DNA of 64,000 nucleotides from Sphingomonas naasensis (GCF_004792695.1 NZ_SRXU01000001.1:682001-746000), one strand, 5' to 3'; shown: positions 32,914-42,342, counted from the stretch's first letter. Notes: generated by a model from the letters alone, not told the origin. Numbers and translations: made by a program.

Positions 32914-33863
32914 TCCGTTTCCGCCCGCTCGGGCGCACCGGCCTCAATCTCTCCGAGCTGGCCATCGGCACCGCCGCGCTGCGGAGCGCGGCGCGCGACC
33001 CCGGCGAGGCCGGCGCGATGCTGGCGCGCGCGCTCGCGCTCGGCATCAATACGGTCGAAATCGATTCGAGCGACGCCGAAACCGCGACTCTGCTCGGCGA
33101 CATCCTCCGCCGCGAAGGCGCGCGCCACCGCGTCCATGTGATTGCGCGCGCCGCCTCGCTGGTGCCCTTCGATCTCCCCTCGCCGCATGTCCCCGCCGAT
33201 CAGGCCTATCCCGGCTGGCACCTTCGTGCCGCGACCGAGGCATTGCTCGGCCGGCTCGGCGTCGAGCGTCTCGCGCTCCAGCAGCTGCACGCCTGGTGCC
33301 CCGAATGGCGCGGCGAAGGCGATTGGCGGCAGACGCTCGAAACTCTGCGCGCCGAGGGGAAGATCGCAGGCATCGGCGTGTCGCTGTTCGACCACGATGT
33401 CGCGGCGGGACTGGAGATCGTCGCCAGCGGCACGATCGATGCGGTCGAGCTGATGTACAATGTCTTCGATCAGGGCGCGGCGGCGGCGCTGTTCCCGCTC
33501 TGCCAGGGGCATGGCGTCGGCGTGGTCGTGCGATCGCCGCTCTATTTCGGCGCGCTCGCCGCCCGCCCGGACGGCGCCATGCCCGGCTTTTCGACCGAAG
33601 ACTGGCGCACCGCCTATTTCTACGACGCGCATCGCCGCGAGACCGAAGCGCGCGTGCAGCGGCTGGCGCCTGCCGTCGTGGCGCCCGATCGATCGGTTGC
33701 CGATCTCGCACTGCGCTTCGCCCTGTCGCACCCCGCGGTATCGACCGTGGCGGTCGGCATGCGGACATGCGCGCAGCTCGAGGCCAATGCCGCGGCGATC
33801 CAGCGCGGCCCGCTCGACACCGACAGGCTGGCGGCGCTCGCGGCGCACAAATGGCTTTGCTGA
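32910..33863 (+). CDS. aldo/keto reductase-fold protein lacking canonical catalytic residues
   Basis: A 317-residue TIM-barrel protein with clear family marks (RPLGRTGLNLSELAIGTAAL, ALQQLHAWCPEW, GIGVSLFDHD, SVADLALRFALSHPAVSTVAVGM). Of the usual Asp-Tyr-Lys-His tetrad only the His (LQQLH) remains in place: the stretch normally read as DTAxxYG is EIDSSDA, so Tyr is lost, and the Lys position is Arg (VIARAAS). It is therefore likely a non-reductase or an altered enzyme. It overlaps the upstream 254-aa gene by 4 nt. Confidence 0.8.
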   Translation: MIRFRPLGRTGLNLSELAIGTAALRSAARDPGEAGAMLARALALGINTVEIDSSDAETATLLGDILRREGARHRVHVIARAASLVPFDLPSPHVPADQAYPGWHLRAATEALLGRLGVERLALQQLHAWCPEWRGEGDWRQTLETLRAEGKIAGIGVSLFDHDVAAGLEIVASGTIDAVELMYNVFDQGAAAALFPLCQGHGVGVVVRSPLYFGALAARPDGAMPGFSTEDWRTAYFYDAHRRETEARVQRLAPAVVAPDRSVADLALRFALSHPAVSTVAVGMRTCAQLEANAAAIQRGPLDTDRLAALAAHKWLC

Positions 33864-34013
33864 CGCGACCGCGCTGTCCCCTGCGACGAAAAGAGCGCGA
33901 CCGTCGCACGATGCTGTCGCGCGTCCTTATGCGATGCCGCGCGAATCCGCGATCGCCCGATCGTGACCGAGCCTGTCGCGGATTTCACGGTCGATGGCGG
34001 CCGCCCGCCGCGG

Positions 34014-34394
34014 TTACCAGCGCGCCTGGACCGAGACGATCGGGCGCGCGCCGTGGTTCTGCCGGCCGACATTCAGCCGGACGGTGCGCATATTGGGCCG
34101 GCGCAGCGTCTCGGCCGTGGTGCAGTTGCCCGCACCCACGGTCCGGCGAACGTTCAGCACCTGCGGAGTGCCGCGCGCGAATTCCACGCGGGCGGTCTCG
34201 ATACGGACGGCGCGACGCTCGACGCAGAGCCGCACCTGCCGATAGCGATCGGTCCCGCGCACACGGATGATGCCCTGGCTGGAATCGAGGCGAAGCGTGG
34301 CGGTGCCCAGCGTGATCCAGCGGCCGCGCTGCGGTTCGGCGGGAACCGCCGTGGCCACCATCGTCAATCCGATCATCAACGCGATACTCTGCAC
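34014..34394 (-). CDS. secreted hypothetical protein, DUF2541-like
   Basis: A 126-residue protein with a signal peptide (MQSIALMIGLTMVATAVPA) when read from the GTG at 34394, which has AGGGAGAA just upstream. The mature part is all-beta in character: WITLGTATLRLDSSQGIIRV, VRLCVERRAVRIETARVEFA, NMRTVRLNVGRQ. This resembles DUF2541 (YaaI-type) periplasmic proteins of unknown role. A longer frame to 34649 has no start support. Divergent from the HdeD-like gene. Confidence 0.6.
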   Translation of the reverse strand: MQSIALMIGLTMVATAVPAEPQRGRWITLGTATLRLDSSQGIIRVRGTDRYRQVRLCVERRAVRIETARVEFARGTPQVLNVRRTVGAGNCTTAETLRRPNMRTVRLNVGRQNHGARPIVSVQARW

Positions 34395-34635
34395 GGCGGT
34401 TCTCCCTGTTTTCGCATTCCGGCGGCGATGCGCCGAACGGGATGCGCGGGTTTGTCCCCATGGTCGGCATCCGGGCCGTCCTTGGGGATTGGAACCGAAG
34501 GAAATACGAGACGACGATACTGATCGGGTATCGGGACTAATCTCGATACCCCGAGGGACTAGCCCCCATCTATGACGCTTCCCAGGGCCCTGCGGTGCGC
34601 CATCGTATCGCCGCCGCCCCCAGCGGGAGTTCGCG

Positions 34636-35313
34636 ATGAACAGCTCCACCCTTCAATCCTCGCCCCTTGCCGGCTTCGACTCACGCGCCGGGCAGCGGCA
34701 CTGGTTCGTCCTGCTCGGCATCGTGCTGGCGCTGTGCGGGATCTTCGCATTGCTCGCGCCGCTCCTTTCGACGCTCGCCACCACGGTAATCGCCGGCATC
34801 GCCGCGGCGATTGCCGGCGTCTCGCAGGTGATCCAGGCGTTTCGCGCACCGGCATGGAAAGGGTTTTTCCTGAACGTATTGCTCGGGTTGATCTATCTCG
34901 CGGGTAGCGCGGCCTTCCTGCTGAGCCCGATCACCGGCGCGTTGGCGATCACCTTGCTGCTCGCCTGGCTGCTCTTCGTCACCGGCATTGGCGAGATCAT
35001 CCTCGGTTTTCGCATCCGGCCCGATCGTGGCTGGCGCTGGCTCATCGTCTCGGGGCTGGTGGCGCTGATCGGCGGTGTCTGGCTCATGCTCCGCCTGCCG
35101 ATCGCCGGCTTCTTCGTCCCGGGCGTGGCGCTGGGCATCGCGCTGCTCTTCGAAGGCGCCGCCTTCATCGCGATCGGCACCGGCAGCGATGCGGTCGAGG
35201 TGCGCGATCGGGAGCAGCGCCGCGAGACCGCCGTCGACGTCCCGCCCACGCCGGCGCCGATCGAGCCGGGCCCCGTCGATCCAGGCACCCCCGGCCCATC
35301 CGCGACCGGCTGA
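34636..35313 (+). CDS. HdeD-family membrane protein
   Basis: A 225-residue inner-membrane protein with six hydrophobic helices (for example WFVLLGIVLALCGIFALLAP, ITGALAITLLLAWLLFVTGI, RWLIVSGLVALIGGVWLML), the DUF308 repeat pattern of HdeD, which is tied to acid and high-density stress in enterobacteria. The C-terminal 35 residues are a Pro-rich cytosolic tail (PPTPAPIEPGPVDPGTPGP) not usual in the family. It is 33 bp upstream of an HtrA-like gene on the same strand, suggesting an envelope-stress operon. Confidence 0.85.
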   Translation: MNSSTLQSSPLAGFDSRAGQRHWFVLLGIVLALCGIFALLAPLLSTLATTVIAGIAAAIAGVSQVIQAFRAPAWKGFFLNVLLGLIYLAGSAAFLLSPITGALAITLLLAWLLFVTGIGEIILGFRIRPDRGWRWLIVSGLVALIGGVWLMLRLPIAGFFVPGVALGIALLFEGAAFIAIGTGSDAVEVRDREQRRETAVDVPPTPAPIEPGPVDPGTPGPSATG

Positions 35314-35346
35314 ACGTCGCGCTGCAATCGGAAAGGAACGTCCGCC

Positions 35347-36468
35347 ATGCGCGATGCCCGGAAGTCCGCGCCCCTGATCGGCCCGGTGTTGCTGGCCGCG
35401 GCACTGCTCGGCGCGTGTCGTTCGCAGCCGAACGATCGCGGCCAGCCCCTCCCCACGCCGACCGCGACACCCGGGGCACCCGCCCAGACCTCTGGCGCGC
35501 GTCCCGGCGGGACGACCGGTTTCGCCGAACTGGTCGCCCGCGCGGCACCCGCGGTGGTCAGCATCGCCGTCGTGCAGGCATCGCCGGCGCAGCAGAACCC
35601 GCTGCTGCGCGATCCCTTCTTCCGGCGCTATTTCGACGTTCCCGATGCCGGGCAGGTGCGGCTCTCGTCGGGATCCGGCGTCATCGTCGACAGCGCGCGC
35701 GGGCTGGTGCTGACCAATCATCATGTCGTTGCGGATGCGCGGACGATCGAAGTCGTGCTTCCCGATCAGCGACGCTTCGAGGCCACCCGGCTCGGCAGCG
35801 ACGCGCCTTCGGACATCGCGCTGCTCCGCCTGCCCGCGGCCAACCTGCCCCAGCTTCCGCTCGGCAATTCCGATGCAGCGCGCGTCGGCGATCAGGTGCT
35901 CGCGATCGGCAATCCCTTCGGGCTCGGTCAGACCGTGACTTCGGGTATCATCAGCGCGGTGGGGCGCGGGCTCAGTCGCGAAGGGTTCGAGAGCTACATC
36001 CAGACCGATGCATCGATCAATCCGGGCAATTCGGGCGGACCGCTGATCGGCATGGGCGGTACCGTGGTGGGGATCAACAGTGCCTTGTTCGGCCCCGGCG
36101 CCAATATCGGCATCGGCTTCGCCGTACCGGCAAACACCGCGCGCTTCGTGATGAACGAGATCCTCCGCCACGGCACCGTCCACCGCGGCCGCCTCGGCGT
36201 TACCCTGCTCGACGCCGCCACGCTGGCGGGGGCGAATGCCGATACGCCGGTACGGGGCGCGTTGATCGCCGCGGTCGCGCCGGGATCGGCCGCCGAGCGG
36301 GCGGGGCTGCGCCGCGGCGACATTGTCGTCTCGGCGGGCGAACGGGAGACCCCGACCGCCGCCGCGCTACGCGATCTCGTCGGCCGGACCGAAGTGGGCA
36401 CGCAGCTGGTGCTGCGGGTACGCCGCGGCTCGAATACGCTCGACCTGACGGTGCCGGTCGAGGGCTGA
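35347..36468 (+). CDS. HtrA/Deg-type serine protease, lipoprotein form with one PDZ
   Basis: A 373-residue protein: signal peptide with lipobox LLGAC (Cys24), a Pro/Thr-rich linker, a trypsin-like domain (about 65-265) with the triad His in VLTNHHVVADA, Asp in PSDIALLRL and Ser in NPGNSGGPLIGMG, then a single PDZ domain (about 280-370: GRLGVTLLDA, GLRRGDIVVSAGERETPTAA). Most DegP-like proteases have two PDZs and no lipid anchor, so this is a DegS/DegQ-size variant tethered to a membrane. Likely periplasmic protein quality control. Confidence 0.88.
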   Translation: MRDARKSAPLIGPVLLAAALLGACRSQPNDRGQPLPTPTATPGAPAQTSGARPGGTTGFAELVARAAPAVVSIAVVQASPAQQNPLLRDPFFRRYFDVPDAGQVRLSSGSGVIVDSARGLVLTNHHVVADARTIEVVLPDQRRFEATRLGSDAPSDIALLRLPAANLPQLPLGNSDAARVGDQVLAIGNPFGLGQTVTSGIISAVGRGLSREGFESYIQTDASINPGNSGGPLIGMGGTVVGINSALFGPGANIGIGFAVPANTARFVMNEILRHGTVHRGRLGVTLLDAATLAGANADTPVRGALIAAVAPGSAAERAGLRRGDIVVSAGERETPTAAALRDLVGRTEVGTQLVLRVRRGSNTLDLTVPVEG

Positions 36469-36469
36469 C

Positions 36470-36712
36470 CTACTTCCCGTCCTTGCGATTGCCACGCCAG
36501 AACAGCAGCCCGGCGACGATCGCTGCCGAGCCGATCCCCACCGCCGCGCCGATGCCGAGCTGGCGCGAACTCGGGCCCGCGCGCCGCTTCTTCGCGGCTG
36601 CCATCTCGCGTACCACCGCTACCGTCTCATTGTCGGGGACAGGATCGTGCGGCGGCTCCTCGATCGGGTAGGGAGACTGGTTTTCGGCGGGGACGGGCGG
36701 CTTCCTGCTCAT
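36470..36712 (-). CDS. small single-pass membrane protein, 80 aa
   Basis: Starts at the ATG at 36712, with AAGGA 5 nt upstream (a second ATG at 36718 overlaps that site). The N-terminal half is Pro-rich and acidic (ENQSPYPIEEPPHDPVPDNE). A basic stretch AAAKKRRAGPSSR precedes one helix (LGIGAAVGIGSAAIVAGLLF) and a basic tail. This looks like a cytosolic N-terminus with a tail anchor. No family recognised. It is convergent with the HtrA gene. Confidence 0.55.
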   Translation of the reverse strand: MSRKPPVPAENQSPYPIEEPPHDPVPDNETVAVVREMAAAKKRRAGPSSRQLGIGAAVGIGSAAIVAGLLFWRGNRKDGK

Positions 36713-36795
36713 GATCATCCTTCTGATGCGCCATGCTTCAACGAGCCGCTAATGCGGCGGTTGCGTGGTCGGTTGCAAGCGGCCACAAGCCGTGC

Positions 36796-37950
36796 ATGCA
36801 CCCGGTCTACGCGCAAATGGGCACGACGATCTTCGAGGCGATGTCGGCCCGCGCCCGCGAGACCGGGGCGATCAACCTCGGCCAGGGCTTTGCCGATGAT
36901 CCCGGCCCGCCGGCGGTGCTCGAAGCCGCGGCGCGCGCGCTGCTCGGGAAATCGAACCAATATCCGCCGATGGCCGGCCTCGCCGAGCTCCGCGAGGCGG
37001 TCGCCGACCATTATTGCCGCCACCAGGCGCTCGATCTTGCCGCCGACGAAGTGATCGTCACCTCGGGCGCGACCGAGGCGCTCGCCGCGACCTTGCTCGC
37101 GCTGATCTCGCCGGGCGACGAAGTCATCCTCTTCCAGCCGCTCTACGACGCCTATGTCCCGCTCGTCCGCCGCGCCGGCGGCGTGCCCCGTTTCGTCCGG
37201 CTCGAGCCGCCGCACTGGAAGATCACCCGCGAAGCCCTCGCCGCCGCGGTGACCCCGCGCACGCGCTTCCTGCTGCTCAACAACCCGCTCAACCCCGCCG
37301 CGACGATGGCCAGCGCCGCCGAGCTCGCGATGCTCGCCGATTTCTGCGTCGCGCACGATCTGATCGCGATCTGCGACGAGGTTTGGGAGCATGTCACTTT
37401 CGACGGCGCGCGCCATTTGCCGCTGATCGGCTTTCCCGGCATGCGCGAGCGTAGCGTCAAGATCGGCAGCGCCGGCAAGATCTTCGCGCTGACCGGCTTC
37501 AAGGTCGGCTGGATGTGCGCCGCCCCGCCGCTCGCGCGCGTCCTCGCCCGCGCGCACCAGTTCCTCACCTTCACCACCCCGCCCAACCTGCAATGGGCGG
37601 TTGCCGAGGGTCTCGCGACGCAGGACGCCTGGGTGCAGGATGCGCGCCACCGCTTCGAGCGCGGCCGCGACCGCCTCGCCGCCGGGCTCGCCGACGCCGG
37701 CCTCGCGGTGCTGCCCAGCGTCGCGACCTATTTCCTGTCGGTCGATCTTGCCGCGTCGGACATCGCGCTCGACGATGTGGCGTTCTGCGAGCGCCTGATC
37801 GAGGCCGGCGTCGTCGCGATCCCGGTCTCGGCCTTCTACGCGGAGGCGCCGGTGACCGGCATCGTGCGCTTCTGTTTCGTCAAGCAGGATGCGACGCTCG
37901 ACGCGGCGATCGAACGCATCGGCGCGGCCCGGGAAACGCTTGGCCGATAG
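36796..37950 (+). CDS. class I/II aminotransferase, methionine/KMTB transaminase type
   Basis: A 384-residue PLP enzyme of the YbdL/kynurenine-aminotransferase branch. Motifs: INLGQGFADDPGP, NQYPPMAGLAELREAVADHY, TSGATEALAATLLAL, LNNPLNPAATM and the PLP lysine in SAGKIFALTGFKVGW. YbdL prefers methionine, and enzymes of this group can aminate 4-methylthio-2-oxobutyrate, the end product of the methionine-salvage genes encoded 750 bp downstream on the other strand. That link is inferred. The start is the ATG of MHPVYAQMGT; the longer frame lacks support. Confidence 0.82.
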   Translation: MHPVYAQMGTTIFEAMSARARETGAINLGQGFADDPGPPAVLEAAARALLGKSNQYPPMAGLAELREAVADHYCRHQALDLAADEVIVTSGATEALAATLLALISPGDEVILFQPLYDAYVPLVRRAGGVPRFVRLEPPHWKITREALAAAVTPRTRFLLLNNPLNPAATMASAAELAMLADFCVAHDLIAICDEVWEHVTFDGARHLPLIGFPGMRERSVKIGSAGKIFALTGFKVGWMCAAPPLARVLARAHQFLTFTTPPNLQWAVAEGLATQDAWVQDARHRFERGRDRLAAGLADAGLAVLPSVATYFLSVDLAASDIALDDVAFCERLIEAGVVAIPVSAFYAEAPVTGIVRFCFVKQDATLDAAIERIGAARETLGR

Positions 37951-38030
37951 CCAGCGTCGCTTCGTCGTCGTCGCGGCAACCCTTGCCACCCGAGTCCGTT
38001 CGCCGGCCGGGGCAACGAGGAGTTGCAAAA

Positions 38031-38705
38031 ATGCGAACGATCAAAATGTTCATGCAGGGCGCCGGCATCGCGGCGCTGCTGGTCGCGACGCCGACGCTGG
38101 CGCAGAGCCGTATCGACCGCGCGCGTACCGCTGTCGCAGAAGCCACCGCCAAGGTCGAGGCCGCCGAGAAGGCCGGCGCGACGACCCATGCATCCGAAAC
38201 GATGGCCCGTGCGCAGGAATCGCTGCGCGTCGCCCGCGACCAGCTCGCCCGCGACCATCGCGATTCGACGATCAACGAGGCGCGTCGCGCTTCGGGCCTC
38301 GCCGATCAGGCGCTCGAGGAAGCCGAGCGCAACAAGACCGCCCAGGCATCGAACGAGCGCGAGCAGCGCCTCGCCGCCGAGGCAGCGGCCAACGCCGCAG
38401 CATCGGACGCCGCCGCCGAGCGTGAGCAGCGCGCCGCCGCCGAGAGCGCGGCCGCGCAGGCGCAGAATCAGGCCGCGGCCGCGAGCCAGCAGGCCGCAGC
38501 CGCGCAGCAGGCCGCGACGGTAGCCGCCGCGGAGGCCGCTGCCGCCAAGGAATCTAGCACGACGATCACCACCACGACCAGCGCGCCGGCCGCTCGCTCC
38601 TATTCGAGCAAGAAGACCACGGTGAAACGTACCGTGCGCAAGCCCGCGACCACCGCCGCGCCGCGCACCACGACGACCACGACGGTCGAGACCAAGAACA
38701 ACTAG
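38031..38705 (+). CDS. coiled-coil periplasmic protein, DUF4398-like
   Basis: A 224-residue protein with a signal peptide (cleavage after LAQ, about residue 25), then an almost continuous helix of Ala/Glu/Gln/Arg heptads (AVAEATAKVEAAEKAGATTH; LAAEAAANAAASDAAAEREQ) and a Thr/Lys-rich basic tail (TTITTTTSAPAARSYSSKKT). The first third matches DUF4398; proteins of this sort sit in the envelope next to OmpA-like partners. The function here is unknown. GGAG lies 8 nt before the ATG. Its TAG stop shares CTAG with the stop of mtnA. Confidence 0.72.
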   Translation: MRTIKMFMQGAGIAALLVATPTLAQSRIDRARTAVAEATAKVEAAEKAGATTHASETMARAQESLRVARDQLARDHRDSTINEARRASGLADQALEEAERNKTAQASNEREQRLAAEAAANAAASDAAAEREQRAAAESAAAQAQNQAAAASQQAAAAQQAATVAAAEAAAAKESSTTITTTTSAPAARSYSSKKTTVKRTVRKPATTAAPRTTTTTTVETKNN

Positions 38706-39745
38706 ATCCGGTCGAGAACCCCGCGCTCGGTGATGTAGCCCGTCACCAGCCGCGCGGGGGTGACGTCGAAGGCCGGGTTGGCGGCAGGCGAGTCGGTGAC
38801 CTTCACGGTTGCGATTCCGCCTTCCGCCGGCCCGGTCAGTCGCGTCAGCTCATCGGCGCTGCGTTCCTCGATCGGCACGTCCGCACCCGTCGCGGTGTCC
38901 GGATCGAAGGTCGTGTAGGGCAAGGCGACATAGAAGGGCACGCCGTTGTCGGCCGCGGCCAGCGCCTTCAGATAGGTCCCGATCTTGTTGCAGACGTCGC
39001 CATTGGCGGTGACGCGATCGGTGCCGACGATGACCGCGTCGACCTTGCCCTGCATCATCAGCAGCCCACCGGCATTGTCGGCGATCACCGTGTGCGGAAC
39101 GCCGTGATTGGCGAGCTCGAACGCGGTGAGCAGCGCACCCTGGTTGCGCGGCCGCGTCTCGTCGACCCAGACGTGCACCGGAATGCCGGCATCGTGCGCG
39201 AGATAGACCGGCGCGGTGGCGGTGCCGTAATCCACCGTCGCCAGCCAGCCGGCATTGCAATGGGTGAGGATGTTGAGCGGGCGATCGGGGTTCTTCGCGT
39301 GCAGCGTGCGGAACAGCGCGAGCCCCTGCTCGCCGATCGCACGGCAGAGCGCCGCATCTTCGTCGCAGATCGCATCGGCACGCGCGAGCGCCGCCGTAGC
39401 GCGCGCCGCCGCGGGCAGATCGATCACCGCCGCGCGCACCTGATCGAGCGCCCAGCGCAGGTTGACCGCGGTCGGCCGCGTCGCCAGCAGCGTGTCGTAA
39501 GCGCGCGCGAGGCTCGCATCGCCCGGATCGGCCGCCAGCGCCATCGCCAGCCCATAGGCCGCGGTCGCGCCGATCATCGGCGCGCCGCGCGTCCACATCT
39601 CGCGGATCGCCACCGCGGCGGTATCGGCGCTGCGCAGCTCGACCCAGCGGACTTCCCATGGCAGCAGCCGCTGGTCGAGGATCCGCACGCCTGCGCCGTC
39701 GTCGGTGCGCGCAATCGAACGGCGATGCTCGCCCTGCAGGATCAT
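38702..39745 (-). CDS. mtnA: S-methyl-5-thioribose-1-phosphate isomerase
   Basis: A 347-residue eIF2B-like isomerase that converts methylthioribose-1-phosphate to methylthioribulose-1-phosphate. Motifs: [20 protein letters not shown], the catalytic Cys region [37 protein letters not shown] and the Asp in [20 protein letters not shown]. It is the last gene of the mtnB-mtnD-mtnC-mtnA operon and overlaps mtnC by 4 nt. Confidence 0.93.
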   Translation of the reverse strand: MILQGEHRRSIARTDDGAGVRILDQRLLPWEVRWVELRSADTAAVAIREMWTRGAPMIGATAAYGLAMALAADPGDASLARAYDTLLATRPTAVNLRWALDQVRAAVIDLPAAARATAALARADAICDEDAALCRAIGEQGLALFRTLHAKNPDRPLNILTHCNAGWLATVDYGTATAPVYLAHDAGIPVHVWVDETRPRNQGALLTAFELANHGVPHTVIADNAGGLLMMQGKVDAVIVGTDRVTANGDVCNKIGTYLKALAAADNGVPFYVALPYTTFDPDTATGADVPIEERSADELTRLTGPAEGGIATVKVTDSPAANPAFDVTPARLVTGYITERGVLDRI

Positions 39746-40371
39746 GGCAGCACCGCATCGAGGCTCTGCACATCGCCTCCACCGTCGCGCGCGATCAGTA
39801 CCGCCCCCAACCCGGCGGCGTGCGCGGCATCGACCTCGGCCTGCACGTCGGAGACGAACAGGAGCGCCGATGGCGGCAGCCCCAGCGCGGCGGCAATCGC
39901 GGTATAGGAGGCGCTCTCGCGCTTCGGCCCGCTGGTCGTGTCGAAATAGCCCGCGATCAGCGGCCGGAGATCGCCGGCGATCGAATTGCCGAACAGCTGC
40001 TTCTGCGCCGCGATCGATCCCGACGAATAGATGTGCACCGGAATGCCCGCGCCGCGCCAGCGCCGCAGCGCCACCGGCGTGTCGGGATAGACGTGCCCCT
40101 CGAGCACACCCTCGGCATAGCCCTGCGCCCAGATCATCCCCTGCAGCGTCTTGAGTGGCGTCGCCTTGCGATCGGCGTCGATCCATTCGAGCAAGGTCGC
40201 GACCGGATCGTCACCCGGCACCTCGGCGAGGATCGGCGCCACCGCCTCGCCATGCGCCGCGACGAAATCGCGCAGGTGCGCCCGCGCATAGGGAAACAGC
40301 ACGTCCGCGACGAACGCGATGCTGCTCGTCGTCCCCTCGATATCGAGGAGAATGGCCTGCGGCACGTCCAT
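39742..40371 (-). CDS. mtnC: enolase-phosphatase E1 (acireductone synthase)
   Basis: A 209-residue HAD-family enzyme: [20 protein letters not shown] (nucleophile Asp and the GTT loop), [17 protein letters not shown], a Lys in [10 protein letters not shown] and [14 protein letters not shown]. It enolises and dephosphorylates diketomethylthiopentyl-1-phosphate to the acireductone used by MtnD. Overlaps mtnA (ATGA), 2 nt after mtnD. Confidence 0.92.
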   Translation of the reverse strand: MDVPQAILLDIEGTTSSIAFVADVLFPYARAHLRDFVAAHGEAVAPILAEVPGDDPVATLLEWIDADRKATPLKTLQGMIWAQGYAEGVLEGHVYPDTPVALRRWRGAGIPVHIYSSGSIAAQKQLFGNSIAGDLRPLIAGYFDTTSGPKRESASYTAIAAALGLPPSALLFVSDVQAEVDAAHAAGLGAVLIARDGGGDVQSLDAVLP

Positions 40372-40373
40372 GC

Positions 40374-40913
40374 TCAGACCGGCTCGTGCCGCGGGAAACG
40401 ATCGGCGATCGCGTCGCCGGTGAAATCGGCCACCCAGCCGGCGGGTTCGATGAACAACCGGATGGCGGTGAAGCGCGGATGCGGCCCCATGTCGAACCAG
40501 TGACGCATCCCGGCGGGCACCGAGATCAAGTCCCCCGCCTCGCAGAGCACCGCATGGACATGCGCGTCGTCGCGCAGCATGAACAACCCCGCGCCCTCGA
40601 CGAAGAAGCGCACCTCATCCTCGCTATGGCGATGCTCGGAGAGGAATTTGGCGCGCAGCGCCGCGCGCTCGGGATGGTCGGGCGTCATCCGGATCACGTC
40701 GACCGTGCGATAGCCATTCTCGGCCTGCAATCGCGCGACCTCGGGCGCGAAGGCATCGAGCACCGCCGCCGGATCGGCATCGGCGGGCAACGGCCGCGCC
40801 GGCCATTGCTCGAAGCGCACGCCGAGCGGCGCGAGCGCGCCGGCGATGCACGCCGGATCGCGCGTGTCCAGCTTTTGCCCGCCGTCGAGGCTGTAGACGC
40901 TGAGCCGGGTCAT
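40374..40913 (-). CDS. mtnD: acireductone dioxygenase
   Basis: A 179-residue cupin. Metal ligands appear as [14 protein letters not shown] (two His and Glu) and the later His in [18 protein letters not shown] is typical. With Fe2+ it yields formate and 4-methylthio-2-oxobutyrate, which a transaminase returns to methionine. The ATG at 40913 overlaps the mtnB stop (ATGA), which fixes the start. Confidence 0.93.
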   Translation of the reverse strand: MTRLSVYSLDGGQKLDTRDPACIAGALAPLGVRFEQWPARPLPADADPAAVLDAFAPEVARLQAENGYRTVDVIRMTPDHPERAALRAKFLSEHRHSEDEVRFFVEGAGLFMLRDDAHVHAVLCEAGDLISVPAGMRHWFDMGPHPRFTAIRLFIEPAGWVADFTGDAIADRFPRHEPV

Positions 40914-41539
40914 CGCAGAGCTTCCCTGAAATTCTGCTCGGCGAGCTCGGCCGCGATCAGCCACTCGGTCGCCTCGAGTACGCGTTCGGCCTCATCGAGG
41001 TCAGCACCCCAGGCATAGAGGCCGTGGCTGCGGATCAAATAAGCCGGTGCGACGCCCGGCTCGACCAACGCCGAACGCACCGCCGCCTCGATCTCGGCCA
41101 TGTCCTGGCTGTTGTCGACCATCGGCAGCCGCACCTCGCCCTCGTGCGAGACCACCCCCGGGAAAGCCTTGAGCATCTCGTGCCCGCGAAACACCCATTC
41201 CCCGGCCTCGCCTGCCGCGCGGCTGAGGCCCACCGCATGCGGCGAATGGCCGTGCAGCACCGCGCCCGTGCCGGGAAACAGCCGATAGAGCGCGAGATGC
41301 AGCGCGGTCTCGGCCGAAGGCCTGCCGGGGGTGAGCCCCCGCCCTGCCGCATCGACGCGCATGATCCCGTCAGGCGTCAGCCGGCCCTTATGCGTGCCCG
41401 ACACGGTCACCGCAAAGCTGCCGTCGTCGAGCCGCGCCGAATAATTGCCGGCGGTCGCCGGCGCCCAGCCGCGCGCGTCGAGCCGTTGCCCGACCTCGAT
41501 CAGCATCGGCACTGCCGCGGCGAAGGAAATTCCCGTCAT
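40910..41539 (-). CDS. mtnB: methylthioribulose-1-phosphate dehydratase
   Basis: A 209-residue class II aldolase-fold enzyme. Zinc ligands lie in AVLHGHSPHAVGLSR and in the later LIRSHGLYAWG; GWAPATAGNYSARL and VSGTHKGRLTPDGIMRV fit the MtnB/AraD family. It dehydrates MTRu-1-P, the step before MtnC. First gene of the salvage operon; no kinase gene mtnK is nearby, so the pathway probably enters through phosphorolysis of methylthioadenosine elsewhere in the genome. Confidence 0.92.
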   Translation of the reverse strand: MTGISFAAAVPMLIEVGQRLDARGWAPATAGNYSARLDDGSFAVTVSGTHKGRLTPDGIMRVDAAGRGLTPGRPSAETALHLALYRLFPGTGAVLHGHSPHAVGLSRAAGEAGEWVFRGHEMLKAFPGVVSHEGEVRLPMVDNSQDMAEIEAAVRSALVEPGVAPAYLIRSHGLYAWGADLDEAERVLEATEWLIAAELAEQNFREALR

Positions 41540-41580
41540 GCCGCTGCTCTAGCCGGCGACTGTGACGGATTGCGGAAAGG

Positions 41581-42342
41581 CTAGCGCGAGCCGCGCCCCG
41601 CCGGCGGCTGGCCCGCGCCCTGGGTCCCGCCGGTTACCCACGAGGCCGGGCGTTCCTCGGCAGGCGGATCGCCGCGCATCGTCAGCACGTCATAGGCCGC
41701 GCCTCCCAGATCGCGCGTCTCCGCGGTGAGCACGGGCGCGGAATAGCTGATACCGCCGGGATCGAAGCTGCGCGTATCGGCGGTGAGCAGCGGCGTCACC
41801 GGTAGATAGAGCGGCGCATCGACGACATCGTCGACCACGACCACGCGCCCGCCCATCGCAGTCAGATCGTAGAGCGCGCGCGCGAAATCCCGCGGCAGGC
41901 GGATGCAGCCATGCGAGGCGGGATAGCCGGGGAGCTGCCCCGCATGGAGCGCGACGCCGCCCCAAGTGAGCCGCTGCATATGCGGCATCGGCGCGTTGCT
42001 GTAGAGGTTCGAGCGGTGGAACACCTTCTTCTCGAGGATGGTGAACTCGCCGAGCGGCGTCTCATAGCCCGGCGCGCCGGTCGAGACCGTCGAGACCCCG
42101 ACCAGCCTTTCGCCCTGATAGACCATCGCCAGCTGCTGCTGGATCGCAATCACGATCTTCACCGGCGCGCTCGCCGTGCCGGTCTTGATCAGCTGCGGCG
42201 TATCGAACCAGACCGACTGCCCCGGCTTGAGCCTGGGGAGAGCGGGCTGCGCGGCGTCCACGGGGGATTGCGCCGCCGCCGGCGCCATCGGCACCAGCAT
42301 CCCCGCCGCCAGCAAGACCAGCACGCGCGCGCCACGAACCAT
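41581..42342 (-). CDS. L,D-transpeptidase family protein (YkuD)
   Basis: A 253-residue envelope protein with a signal peptide (...AAGMLVPMAPAAAQ) and a YkuD domain (about 60-185) whose active site is HAGQLPGYPASHGCIRLP, with catalytic Cys. It has the IVIAIQQQLAMVYQGERLVG start of the short, stand-alone class. The C-terminal 65 residues are low-complexity and Gly/Pro-rich. Members form 3-3 cross-links in peptidoglycan or attach proteins to it. One of three L,D-transpeptidases in this window. Confidence 0.87.
   Translation of the reverse strand: MVRGARVLVLLAAGMLVPMAPAAAQSPVDAAQPALPRLKPGQSVWFDTPQLIKTGTASAPVKIVIAIQQQLAMVYQGERLVGVSTVSTGAPGYETPLGEFTILEKKVFHRSNLYSNAPMPHMQRLTWGGVALHAGQLPGYPASHGCIRLPRDFARALYDLTAMGGRVVVVDDVVDAPLYLPVTPLLTADTRSFDPGGISYSAPVLTAETRDLGGAAYDVLTMRGDPPAEERPASWVTGGTQGAGQPPAGRGSR

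Noticed and set aside
28231..33863. Tryptophan-halogenase/SapC-type cluster behind the TonB receptor
   Set aside because: No flavin halogenase motif (GxGxxG with WxWxIP) is encoded here; the two following genes are different.
34490..34560. ECF (EcfG-type) promoter upstream of the HdeD-like gene
   Set aside because: GGAAC is present, but no CGTT lies at the right distance; not strong enough to list.
34395..34649. N-terminal extension of the DUF2541-like gene
   Set aside because: The added residues are low-complexity and precede a clean signal peptide with its own ribosome site.
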